This document shows, in pieces, positions 35,416 through 46,099 of a DNA stretch of 64,000 nt. The stretch is from Syncephalastrum monosporum B8922 (lineage: Eukaryota; Mucoromycota; Mucoromycetes; Mucorales; Syncephalastraceae), in assembly GCA_000697355.1 (NCBI GenBank), contig JNEN01001276.1, forward strand, positions 27,243-91,242, read 5' to 3'. The translations under genes were made by a program, and so were the position numbers. Position 1 is the first letter of the stretch. The number at the start of each line of letters is the position of its first letter. The notes under the pieces were generated by a model. The model did no database searches. It was not told the DNA's origin and saw only the letters and a list, made by a program, of their open reading frames with translations.

Positions 35416-37440
35416 TTACATCTTGGCACCCATGAAGGATCCGACCTTGGTAGACTGGCGGACGCCCAGGTCAAGCATGATCTCCTCACTACCACCGGGG
35501 ATGGCGTAGGCGCGAACCTCACGGTAAAGACGCTCAATCTTCTCACCCTGACCGCCACGCGTGTAAGCCAAACCACCAAAGATTTGGGCAGCCTCACGGG
35601 CACAGAATTCAAAGGTGCGCGTCGCCTGGGCCTTGCAAACTGTGCGAAGAACTCTGTGAGCATATACCCGAGTTGAATATATTTAGGATATCTTACGAGC
35701 GATAGGGCCACCCAGACGGATTGGCTGGAGATCCTCGGGCATGTGCATTGTCTGGTAAGCAAGAGTCTCCAACCAGGCATGTGTGGCCTCACACTTGCGG
35801 ATCATGTGGGCCAGCTTGTTGCGAATAACGGGGTGATCAATAAGACGTTTACCAAAAGTCTTGCGCTTGTGAGCATACTACAATTAGGAAGAAGAAGGAG
35901 TGAGACACATGAGCTAAAATCCAGTGACGTATGTCTCGTGCGTACCTTGATGGATTCTTCAATGCACACACGGGCGAAACGGTTGGCCTGGATAACAATA
36001 CCCAAACGCTCCGAGTTGAAATTGCGCATGATATACTTGAAGCCCTTGTTCTCCTTTCCAATCAGGTTCTCTTTGGGGACTTTAACGTCCTCAAAGGTGA
36101 CGTAGGCGGTACCGGAAGGCCAGACACCAGAGCAGTTCATCTGTCGGGTGGTGACACCGGGCATGGATCGCTCAACCAGTATGAAGGAGATGCCGTTGAA
36201 GCCTGGTTCACCTGTGCGGCAAGCAACAGTGAAGTAATCGGCATAGACACTATCCAAATAAGACGCTGTGAATATCTCTAGGCCTCATTATGTATATGCG
36301 AGTCACATACCCGTTGGTGATCCATTTCTTCTCGCCGTTCAGGACGTAATGGTCTCCAGCATCACGTGCCTCGCACTGCAAGCCCGCCACGTCGGAGCCA
36401 CCAGAGGGCTCGGTAACACAAAGACAGATGTTCTTGGTACCAGCCAAGCAGTCCTTGACGACCTTCTTTTGCAGATACTCGGAGCCAAAGAGATATCTAA
36501 TAATTTTCATATCATTTGTCAGAACAGTGTAACTCACACAAATACATGAGATTTACTTACACGGGAGGCAAGCCGATACCGAGACCACCGCACAAAGCCC
36601 AGGTTACTAGACACCAAAAAAATTTAGATTCACATGTTAAAAGAGAAAACAGATGCATACCACCACCGGAGCCGCAGCGCGACAGCTCATCCATGACGAT
36701 AAGATGATGGAAAGCATCGAAGTCTTCGACCTTTACACCACCGGGAAGGGGATAAGGATAGAGGTCGGGGGACACGTTGTGAACAACGGCACCGAGGATG
36801 CCGGCCTTGGCGGCCTTGATAAAGATCTCACGGGGCAGCTTCTTTGCCTCATCCCACTCGTGACAGAAGGGCGTGATTTCCTTATCAACAAATTCACGGA
36901 CAGCCTTGCGGACGGCACGGTGAGAGTCGTTGTAGTAAGGGCTATACCAGTCCTGGTACCACATGGGATCGCCAAAGGGGACCATGTCACCGTAAGCCTC
37001 ACCCACAATCAATGGGTTCTGGTCCTCGGGCTCATCGTCAGCTTTGGACTCCTCCTCGGCACCGCCAATCTGACCAATGAGGAATTGGGGAGCAATCTTT
37101 TGCAGGACAGCCTCGCTGTGGAAAGAGTCAAACTTCTTGGTCGCATCCGTACCGGCATGCTTGACCAGGATCTTCTTGCCGCCTATAGGAGGCATAACAG
37201 CATAGATCAGTTAACCCTTCTCGACATGGTCAAGCAGCAGATTCTATACCAGGATGCTCGCTCAAGAAGGGGGTAACATCATAGACTTTGTCGTGAATAA
37301 TGATCCAGCTGTTATTTTAAATTTCATTGCATTGTATTAATTTCCCGTTCGTTTTGCAGGTGGCGAAAACAGTCGCATGCTTACCAATCACTGGCCTGGT
37401 TGTGCTTCGCAACTTCTTCGACGGTGAAGTTCTTCGACAT
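35416..37440 (-). CDS. Cytochrome b5 - acyl-CoA dehydrogenase fusion
   Basis: Two-domain flavoprotein, about 8-9 exons. Residues about 1-80 are a cytochrome b5 domain: [35 protein letters not shown] across two introns, with heme His in HPGG and the second heme His in KFDSFHSEAV. An acidic linker (EEESKADDEPEDQ) follows. The rest is an acyl-CoA dehydrogenase: VREFVDKEITPFCHEWDE, ALCGGLGIGLPPV, ICLCVTEPSGGSDVAGLQ, HYVLNGEKKWITNG, FVNFNSERLG-like MRNFNSERLGIVIQANRFAR, YAHKRKTFGKRLIDHP and QIFGGLAYTRGGQG. It ends with GGSEEIMLDLGVRQ and MGAKM. There is no membrane anchor, mitochondrial presequence or obvious SKL-type peroxisomal signal. The usual medium-chain catalytic Glu motif (YEGT) is replaced by IPGGSEE, so the base may lie elsewhere. 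Electron flow from FAD to the fused heme is inference. Confidence 0.88.
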
Positions 37441-38425
37441 AATGCAAGAGAAGTGTGATAGAAGAAAGAAAACGACAGAAACCGAAAACTGTGGAGGAGA
37501 ATTAAAAAGATGATTGACTATTTTCACGTGGAATACTTTTGTGTCATGCAATAATGCCTGCGTGCCCGCGTCAAAAAGGCATAAGACAGGGTTGGGCATG
37601 TGAATCGTCGCAACCCCACATCGCTGTGCGACATCACGGGGCTCCATTGCTCGACCGCCGTCATCAAAATCAATATATCACTTGTCTATCAGTATCTTGC
37701 TTTATAAACATCCCCTATCCTTGACTTTCTGTGCAGGATGTAAACGCTTCCTTTTGCTCCGCGATACTTGGGCTTTCATCCCTGTTGGGGACAGTCCTCT
37801 CCCCTTGCACTCAGTTAAGAGACTCCATTGATCTTCCTTTGTTTTCTCTAGTCTTCATTATTTCGTCGAGGTATGTACACTAAAAGCAGTGGCGCCATCA
37901 ATTTTTGCCCTTTTTTTTTCTGGCGATCAGTCGCTCCAATTGGCAGGCACACACAAAACCGAAATGACAGACAGCGCTCCATGCCTGAAAAGGAAATCGA
38001 TCGGTTGTCATCCCAAACCAACCTCGTTCGTTAGGTGCTGCAAAGCACTCATTCATCCCGGGGTACCTTTCTATACACCGCACTTTTTTGTAAGACAGAA
38101 GCGAATGGTTGTTTAGCTGTATAAGCATGCATTCTATTGGACGCTTGTCGGTTGAATCCGCTATACCAGTGCTACCCCATTGTTTTACATGAGATGGTAT
38201 CATAGTCCGGCGTATAGAGCTAATTGTTATGCTGTATTACAGTATTTGAGATGCATGTGCTGGAACTGATTATAAGAAATGACAGCCTGGGGGGATCGCT
38301 CATATGTGAGATTATAGAGCAGCACGAAATGAGTACTTTCAATGACTTTAATCATCTTTGTACATGTATTATCATTGATTATATTGCAAACTGGTATATA
38401 TGTATATTGGGCGGATATGTCATTT
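37441..38425. other. Intergenic, about 1 kb
   Basis: Promoter side of the fusion gene and 3' side of CHMP7, both on the minus strand. Short open frames only, none convincing. Confidence 0.5.
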
Positions 38426-40065
38426 TCACATGGCAGGCTCTAGTTGCGGCCCTGCGCTTTGTCTTCGCTCGGTCTCTGAGACTTGAACTGGCGAGTGGCG
38501 AGGTGGATCGGCAGATTGCCCGACGGAGGCCATCAAAGCATTCAACCGAGCAAGCTCTGATTCGGTATGTGCAGGAGGCGGTGCCGAAGCGGTCTCTTGG
38601 CGTGGCGGAAGCTCCTTTATCTGCGCCTCTTTTTCGTCCAGTTCTCTCAGCTCGTTCTCTAGCTCATCTTCATCGATGGGGAACTGTGTTTGGTTGACGT
38701 CCTCCATGCCTTGTGACAACGCGGTCTCAACCTCGCGCTGGTCCTCCATAACATCACCAAGCTTCACCATGGTAGCGTCCACCATCTCAACGGTAATGTT
38801 GTTGTCCTTGAGTATGCTTCGCAGAGCATCTGCGCCCATATTGAAGGCTTCCACCAACTATACATGCGTCGGTCAGTTCCCCGATACTTCAATACTTTTT
38901 GACAGTGATACTCACCTGCATGTCATTCAAAGAGGACTCAAATTTGAGAAGCATGGATTCCATAGTTTCGAGAGATTGTAGGCGCTGACGTAGCAGTGTC
39001 TCAAGGTGCTTCTTTCGTTTGAGGGCATACAGAGCCTGTGGTCGATGCCCTTGCGCATTTTGTATCTGAGAGATCTTTGCGAATCTGGATACCAGTTAGT
39101 TTTGCCACTCATGGCATGATTTCCTGTACACGACTTACTCTTCAAGTTTGCTCTGTAGCTTGTCTACTTGTATGTTGAGCACTTCGCTAGTATATCGCAG
39201 TTTGATGAGCGTCTTGTCATGCATGGTGATTTCAGCCTTCGCAGACTCCGTTTCATTGGATTCGGGGAACTTGACGATCTGAATATATATAAGTATACGT
39301 ATGCAACAAGTTCTCATGATCTCTAAACAAACCATGTATGGAGAGCCAGAGCATTTTTCGTCGTCTGCGATGGCGACGCCGGCGTTTTGGTGGAGGTAAC
39401 GAATGACAAGCCAAATGTCCTGGTCGGTTAGAACCGTGGTTTTATAGTGGCAATAGCGAGCACGGAAATCGGAGAAAGTGAGCAAGTGATCCGTCCGACT
39501 GCTGATGGGCTTTTGATAATGATCTTGGAGAACGTGTCTGGCGATCTCCTTGACAGTCTGCATAACGACGTATGTTGGGCCTGGCTGCGGTTGTCCAAAC
39601 ACCCAACTTCGCATTGTAGTCAATACGTTCGGCATCCAAGAAGCAGTCTGTCCATATTGCGTAGACGCATTGAAAGCAGCCAATGATACCAAATCCCCTT
39701 TTTGGATCATGTCTTGCTGCGGTTCTTGTCAGTAGGATATCTCCAGGACCGTCATTTTCACCTACCACAACGCAGTCCAGTGCCAAAGGTTTTCCGATAC
39801 CAGAGCGTCGAAATCGGTCAGCAATCTCGTCGACGCGTATGGCAAGCTGGTAGTCAGTCGTGCCCAGTATACCGTTACGATTGCAGTCGAGAATCACGGC
39901 GCGCCAGTAAGCAACATTAGCTTCGTAACCGTATTCGTTGGTGAGCGCGAGTTTCGAAAAGTCGGAATAAAGAGAGCGCAGTCGAGGTGTGACATTGCCG
40001 TCGTCGAATTCCTGGTACTGAGCTGAAAGGTATTGAAGTAACTTGGAATTGCGGGCGGCTGCCAT
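38426..40065 (-). CDS. CHM7: ESCRT-III-related protein CHMP7/Chm7
   Basis: Hybrid ESCRT-II/III protein that acts at the nuclear envelope to recruit ESCRT-III for sealing and pore quality control. About five exons. The N-terminal half (MAAARNSKLLQYL, TPRLRSLYSDFSKL, VAYWRAVILDCNRNGIL) has the winged-helix, Vps25-like region of CHMP7. The middle carries QTVKEIARHVLQ and LTDQDIWLVIRYLHQNAGVAI. The C-terminal half is a Snf7-type helical domain: TMHDKTLIKLRYTSEVLNIQ, a coiled coil rich in Lys/Gln/Leu (ALKRKKHLETLLRQRLQSLE), and DALRSILKDNNITVEMVDAT. The acidic tail contains DELENELRELDEKEAQIKEL, like the MIM-containing ends of Snf7/CHMP proteins. Start MAAARNSK at 40065 is the first ATG of the conserved frame. 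Confidence 0.88.
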
Positions 40066-40875
40066 CGCGTGTATGAAGAAAAGAGCAAGTGCATGAAACT
40101 CAGCGCTATTTCGGGGTCTCGTCCTTTGGAAAAGTGGTCGCCAATGCTCGCGTTCTGCGTCTGTTCATCTTTCCTCACATAGACAGCTCATATCAAGTCT
40201 ACTCTTCCCTCATCTTGACTTAGTTTATCTATCAACTGTTTCTTCTTTCATTGCCTATTGGAGGTGGTGGAGGAATTACCGGTGAGCTCGCTTTATCAAG
40301 CGCGCTTGCACTAGTTTATAATGCCCAAAGTAGGACTGGTAAGCACCGTAATAGCTGTAGACTGAGTTCCGTTTCGCTCCTTTATGTATGCTATTATTAG
40401 TGGACCATGCTGTATATCTCTCTGGTCTAAGCCTTGATTGCTATCCGCCACGTTTTACGGAAGATCGGATTTTCTCAGAAGATCGTACCAGCTATCTTGC
40501 TGATAATTAACATACGCGCTCAAGAAAATACAATTCTGTTATGTCCTCGATGACAGCCATCTATATATTTATTTAATGAGACTCTGCTCAGAAAAAGTGT
40601 AGCCGTTTCCATTTAGACGTGTATAGACATCTTCAAAGCTGAGACATGACACAATAGGGCTATTGTTTATGTAGCAGGAGGGATGCAGCATGATATGCTG
40701 AAATAACGTGGACAGTTATGCTGCTATGATGTGATATCAAATCCACGTCAAGGCAAGAACTTTTATCCAGGGCAGTAAATGCATTGACGTCGTTGCCCTT
40801 GAAACGGAGCCCCGAATTTTTGGGCCTAAAGAGAGCTGTGTTGTCCACGAGTTGCTGCCACCGTTCTTTGTCACA
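40066..40875. other. Intergenic, divergent promoter
   Basis: About 0.8 kb between the divergent CHMP7 and HAD-like genes. No gene or repeat seen. Confidence 0.5.
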
Positions 40876-42430
40876 ATGACCACGTTTGCAACTATCTCGC
40901 GTCTTTTTAGTACTGCACCGGCAGTCTATCGTCCATCCTTTGCGCGAGCTTATTCCTCCAAAGTGGCACACCCTGGCTACGCTTTTGCTTTTGACATTGA
41001 CGGCGTCTTAATCAAGGTACGCTCCCCATTGAGTTTATGCAGCGCTCGGCCTTCCCCATACTCATCCCGCTCTAGGGCAGTCGGACCATTCCTGAGGCCA
41101 AGAAGTAAGTGCCTGAACTTAGCGGGCGATGGTAAGATTCACACCGAGATCTACCCAGGGCGCTGCGTCTGTTGAATGGCGACAATGCTGCAAAACGGTA
41201 AGTCACCCGCCTCGTGAACCATATTTTACTCACAAAGAGGTGCCTTGCAGGCGAGTGCCTTTTATTCTTCTGACGAATGGAGGGGGTGTCACCGAAGCAG
41301 CCAAGGCGGAGCAGATCAGTCAGATGCTGGATGTCGAGGTTCGTAGCGAGAGATGATACTGTTGCAGGACTAGAATATTTAGATGTGGTGCCTTTTGCTA
41401 GATTCTGCCAGACCAGGTTGTCTTGTCGCATACACCCATGCAGTCGCTGGTTCCTCAGTACAAGGACAAGCGCATTTTGGTCGTCGGCGGCAAAGACCGA
41501 GCCTGCTATGAGGTAGCCAAAGGGTAAGTTTGGTGACCTTGTTAAACAACATTTTCTTCGTTCATTGTATTGACGCGATTATGATCATAGGTACGGTTTT
41601 AACGACGTGGTTATCCCGGATGATATCCATCAATGGGATCCGACGGTGTGGCCCTTCCGTGCCTCTGAACGCAACTCAGCTGCTGATATCAAGGGGGACA
41701 TGCAGTTCAGTGCTGTGCTCATGTTCCACGACTCGCGCGATTGTAAGCTGAAACCATGATCTACCCCATCGTGCACAGAGTATTCTAATTGTCTCTGGTA
41801 TCTGTAAGGGGGACGCGACCTACAGATTGTTATGGATGTCCTGTACGCTGATCAGGGTCGGGTCGGCACACAGAAGCAAAATTGCGCCATCCAAGACACA
41901 CCCATCTATTTTTCCAACGTAAGCTATTGCTGTTATATCTTGATTTCTGAAGAGAGACTGATGGTGCACCGTAGAACGATATTGTAGGTGATTGCACGCG
42001 ATAGCAACCTTGAGCTGACATGTTTGGACAGATTTGGAGCACGGATTTCCCAGTACCGCGTATAGGTCAGGGCGCATTCAAGAAAGCCCTCGAGTCTTTG
42101 TATTCTACTCTGACCGGACACAACTTGCAGTCGACCTCATTTGGCAAGCCCCATGCCGCGATGTACGCGTATGCGGAGCGTGTGTTGAGTACTATGCGTG
42201 GGTTCGAATCCTCTGCAAAGCCTCCACGTGTCTATGCCGTCGGCGATAACCCTGCCGCTGATATCTGCGGTGCCAACAACTATGGATGGAACAGTATTCT
42301 GGTGCGCACTGGCGTGTTCCGTGAACCTGGCAATTCCAGAGAGTTCCCCGCCAACAAGGTGTGCGACCATGTCGAGGAAGCCGTTGAATGGGTCATTCGC
42401 AAGGAAGAGGAGGGCAACGCAAAAGCATAG
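40876..42430 (+). CDS. HAD-superfamily hydrolase-like, HDHD5/CECR5 (yeast YKR070W) family
   Basis: Haloacid-dehalogenase-fold protein, probably mitochondrial; biochemical role unknown. Nine exons (40876-41016, 41076-41104, 41159-41197, 41251-41338, 41402-41523, 41591-41742, 41809-41918, 41975-41983, 42032-42430) join in frame to 362 aa. The N-terminus is rich in Ser, Arg and Ala without acids (ISRLFSTAPAVYRPSFARAY), like a mitochondrial presequence. HAD motif I is FAFDIDGVLIKGS (nucleophile Asp and second Asp). Motif II is FILLTNGGG. Motif III and IV regions are TSFGKPHAAMYAYAE and VYAVGDNPAADICGANNYGW. The block NNDIIWSTDFPVPRIGQGAF is characteristic of the CECR5/YKR070W subfamily and is produced only if the 9-nt exon is included. 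Confidence 0.92.
41975..41983 (+). other. 9-nt coding micro-exon of the HAD gene
   Basis: AACGATATT (Asn-Asp-Ile) sits between a CCGTAG acceptor and a GTAGGT donor. Flanking introns are 41919-41974 (56 nt) and 41984-42031 (48 nt). It supplies the second Asn and the Asp of the subfamily block FSNNDIIW. All three codons are intact, so skipping would keep frame. Confidence 0.82.
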
Positions 42431-42784
42431 ATAATTTCTCTATAGATCTCCACACCCTGATAAGGTATCCATTTTGCGTAACAACGTAGACTGTAATATA
42501 GTTTGTAGCGCACAAACATAATTACAAATAATGCAGCCATAACGCTGCATACAGGACATGGCCAGCCTGATGCGGACTAGTATATGAATGTATGTGATTG
42601 TGATGGGACTTATCTTTCGTAGGATCATCTTCGCCACGTGGGTGCAGCAATGATACATAAAGCTGATTATCATCATCTGGTCTGGTACCTGCTATGATAA
42701 TAACAGTGTGGTTACTTTAGACAAGACAGGCACTTTATCTTTTGTGTTTCTTCAAACAGCGCTTCGTAATTTGTTGTTCGTTTC
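42431..42784. other. Intergenic
   Basis: About 350 bases between two + strand genes. AT-rich; no gene seen. Confidence 0.5.
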
Positions 42785-44067
42785 ATGGCTTCGCTTGCCA
42801 GTCCGCCCGCACCAGTGTATATATTCCGTGGGCATGAAGCCGGAGTGAATGATCTGACCTTTTTTGATAATGACGAATACTTTGTCTCAGGGTAATCATC
42901 AAGCAATCTTGCTGGATTACAAGGAAACTGAATCAGATATAGAGATGCGAAAGGGGTAGTGCAAGTTTGGAAGATGCGGACTCGACGGGCGATTCTTCAC
43001 TGGCAAGCTCACGAAGACAGCTGCTTATCAGTCCACGTCTATGAGAACAATAAGCTTATCACGTAAGTCGCTTACACAACACGAAAAGGGGAAAACCCAG
43101 AAGCATTAAAGCCAAGGGGGGCGGTGGAGAAAGGCAAGGACGCGATAACTCGATCCACGTATGGCAATTGATCCTTGATAACCCAACTCCGGAGAAACGT
43201 CACCTCTACACCATGATTTATGACTCCCTGACCTTTTGCCGCCTGGCACTCACCTTCAACGCCCAGCAGGATGCTGTCATCGCTATACCCGCCCAAACAG
43301 ACCATTCTGCAGTAAGCAAGTAGGCTCCAAGGACGACCATGATAACTAAAGGGTTGATAAAAGATAGATGTTTATAACCTGAGCCAACGGAAGTGGGTGC
43401 TCCGAGACGTGGGAAAGGTTCCTATTCAAGAAGGAGCCAAATCCCGCGGAATTTGCATGGCTATAAAATTCTTTGAAGCAGGCAAACGCGTGGTGGCTGC
43501 CTACGAAAGTGGCGAGGTCACGACATGGGCTCTGGATGAGCAAAACGACCATTTTGAGCTTATATGGTCTGTCAAGGAGCATCACGAACCAGGCAAGTCA
43601 AGTCAATGCACGCTTAAAGTTATATGACGACGACTGACTCCTTATGACAACTGATAGTCCTTGATGTGGCCCTGGATCCCTTGCAGACTTTTGCGATAAG
43701 CACGTCGGCGGAGAATGAGATTATAAAATATGACTTGGCGACAGGACAAACGAAAAAGACAACAATCAAAAAGTCTGGATTATCAGCAGTAACTATTCGG
43801 CAAGACGGAAAGATCTTTGCTACCGCGGGCTATGACGGAAGGTAACACTCATTCACCGCGTGGTTAAGAAAACATAATCTTATTAATGTTTGCTCGACCA
43901 GAATCCGGGTTTTCTCTGCAAAGTCGCTCAAGCCGCTTGCCATTCTATCGTACCACCGAGACAGCGTCTATAGTGTATGCTTCGCATCCCGCCTGACGGA
44001 GGGCAAAGATCACTGGCTGATGGCCGGATCAAAGGAGTCACGTATCAGTCTGTGGAGTATCTACTAG
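42785..44067 (+). CDS. WD40 protein, Asa1/GNB1L-like
   Basis: Predicted beta-propeller related to yeast Asa1 (ASTRA-associated protein 1) and animal GNB1L, which help the TTT/ASTRA machinery stabilise PI3K-like kinases. About six exons. WD40 blocks in order: VYIFRGHEAGVNDLTFF...YFVSGDAKGVVQVWKMRTRR, ILHWQAHEDSCLSVHVYENNKLIT, then the family hallmark QGRDNSIHVW formed by splicing at about 43062/43134. [84 protein letters not shown] and WLMAGSKESRISLWSIY follow, ending at the stop. About 400 aa, no signal or membrane segment. The repeat family is certain; the orthology rests on the QGRDN block and the end SLWSIY. Confidence 0.85.
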
Positions 44068-44607
44068 CCTATTTTGATGGATCCTTGACGCCCTGGCAAC
44101 ACGAAAGAAAATAATGAGAGGGAAAACAAAAGGAAGGCTGGGGTCACATGCCGACTGATAACGATAAGGGGAAAGAAGGAGGCAGAAAACGGCTCATACA
44201 TGATGTACTACAAGACGCTATGCCATTCAGCATAAAGTAGGCATGGATGCAGACCTTCGAAGAATATGATTTTAGACGAGGATCAAGGGCTGTCGCTAGT
44301 ATAGATTGAAAAAACAAGGAACAATAAATACGAAAGTGAGAAGTGAAAGGTGACACTGGAGATAAACCAAGTTCGAATCCCTATCTATTGAGGCAAGACA
44401 ATAATGGAAATAAGGGTGAAATTTGTCGCTTATCTCTTCGTATTATCTCGTGTTATGCGCGCTAGTATAACGTATACATGCTGCATGGGAGAATGCTCAG
44501 ACGAAGTTTGCATATAAAAGCTAATGGTTGCCGCGGCCTACGTGGACACGTCTTTCTAATCTTTTCCTTTTTTTTTTTTTTTTTGCTAACCAGAGTTCTA
44601 CTGATCC
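44068..44607. other. Intergenic, ammonium transporter promoter
   Basis: About 0.54 kb. It contains several GATA cores (listed separately) and an 18-base T-tract just before the ammonium transporter start. Confidence 0.6.
44157..44448 (+). promoter_or_regulatory. Cluster of GATA cores upstream of the ammonium transporter
   Basis: Cores seen: GATAA at 44157, GATAAG at 44163, GATAAA at 44361, AGATAG (minus) near 44381, AGATAA (minus) at 44430-44435 and 44443-44448. By family knowledge, AreA/Nit2-type GATA activators bind HGATAR sites upstream of ammonium permease genes under nitrogen limitation. Whether this cluster acts so is inference. Confidence 0.4.
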
Positions 44608-46099
44608 ATGGACTCCAGCTATGGCTCAGAATTCGACGCAGGCGACACTGCCTGGGTCCTTGCCTCCACTGCCCTCGTATGGCTTATGATTCCAGGAATC
44701 GGCTACTTCTATTCGGGCTTGGCACGCTCCAAAAACGCTCTATCGTTAATAATGTGCGCCTTTTTATCGCTCGTGGTTGTCTCAGTCCAGGTATGAAGAA
44801 ATAATCTGAGGCTACCAATGCGTTGGATAACTCATACAGTTGGGCGTTCTTTGTTATCAGTGGTTTATTTGGGGCTACAGCTTGGCTTTTAGTGACACCG
44901 CCTCACCCTTTATCGGCAACGTAAAGTACGCCTTCTTCCGCAACGTCCTCGGCGACCCATCACCGGGCAGCGCGAAAATACCTTCCATTGTCTTTTGCGT
45001 CTACCAGTGCATGTTTGCCACCCTGACACCTGCACTTGCAATCGGATCCGCCGCTGAGCGTGCGCGCCTGATGCCCATGATGATCTTTATCTTTATCTGG
45101 TCGACCCTTGTTTACGACGTGCTAGCGTGCTGGACATGGAACAGCAACGGTTGGAGCTATCAACTTGGCGGTCTGGACTTTGCTGGCGGTACACCTGTGC
45201 ATATTTCAAGCGGCTTTGCTAGTTTGGCATATGCCTTGATCCTGGGTCGCCGCAAGGGTCACGGCAGCATTTCGCAGGAGCACGAATTCAGGCCACACAA
45301 TATGTCCAATGTCATACTGGGTACAGGTCTCCTTTGGTTTGGATGGTTTGGCTTCAATGGAGGCTCGGCTCTCTCCGGATCGCTGCGTGCCGGTATGGCC
45401 TGCTTGGTCACCAACCTCGCCGCCGCAGTCGGTGCGATCACTTGGATGGCCCTCGACTACCGTCTCGAGCGCAAATTCTCGGCCCTTGGTTTCTGTTCTG
45501 GTGCTATTGCGGGGCTTGTTGCCATCACTCCCGCGGCCGGTTTCGTTGGCCCCGCTCCGGCTGTTGCCATTGGTTTTCTCGGTGGTCTTTTCTGCAACAT
45601 TGCCGCTCACATGAAGCGCTGGTTACGGTACGATGATGCACTCGACGTTTTTGCTGTTCACGGTGTTGGCGGCTACGTCGGCTGTATCTTCACCGGCGTG
45701 TTCGCCGAATCTTACATTGCCGCCCTGGACGGTACCGCCATCGATGGCGGCTGGATGAATCACAACTGGGTTCAGGTCGGCTACCAGTTTGCTGATGCCA
45801 CTGCAGGCGCCGCATGGTCTTTCTTCATTACCTATCTCATTCTATTCATCATGGACAAGATTCCTGGTCTCTCTCTGCGTGTCTCGCCTGAGGTTGAGCT
45901 TCAAGGCTTGGATGCTGCTGAGATCGGTGAAACAGCCTACTATCACGTCAACAAGATTGTCACGGTCGATCCCACTACGGGCGAGGAAAAGGTGGTGCGT
46001 GAAGAAATCCAGGAGGTTCCTCATGGTGACCACACTACTGCACAAGGTTCCATCCACACTAGCAAGATGGTCGGTCCAGACCACCTTAACAACGAATAA
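44608..46099 (+). CDS. Ammonium transporter (AMT/MEP family, Mep2-like)
   Basis: Plasma-membrane channel-like ammonium transporter with about 11 helices. Exons 44608-44790 and 44861-46099 give 473 aa. Blocks: DTAWVLASTALVWLMIPG, FYSGLARSKNALS, WFIWGYSLAFS, CVYQCMFATLTPALAIGSAAER, IFIWSTLVYDVLACWTWN, GLDFAGGTPVHISSG, GTGLLWFGWFGFNGGSAL and VHGVGGYVGCIFTG. The two pore histidines are present (His175 in PVHISSG and His328 in AVHGVGG, matching E. coli AmtB His168/His318). Retaining the first His places it with Mep2 rather than Mep1/Mep3, where Glu replaces it. The C-terminal regulatory start GLDAAEIGE is intact, followed by a hydrophilic tail. A second in-frame acceptor at 44839 would insert LGVLCYQ. 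Confidence 0.95.
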
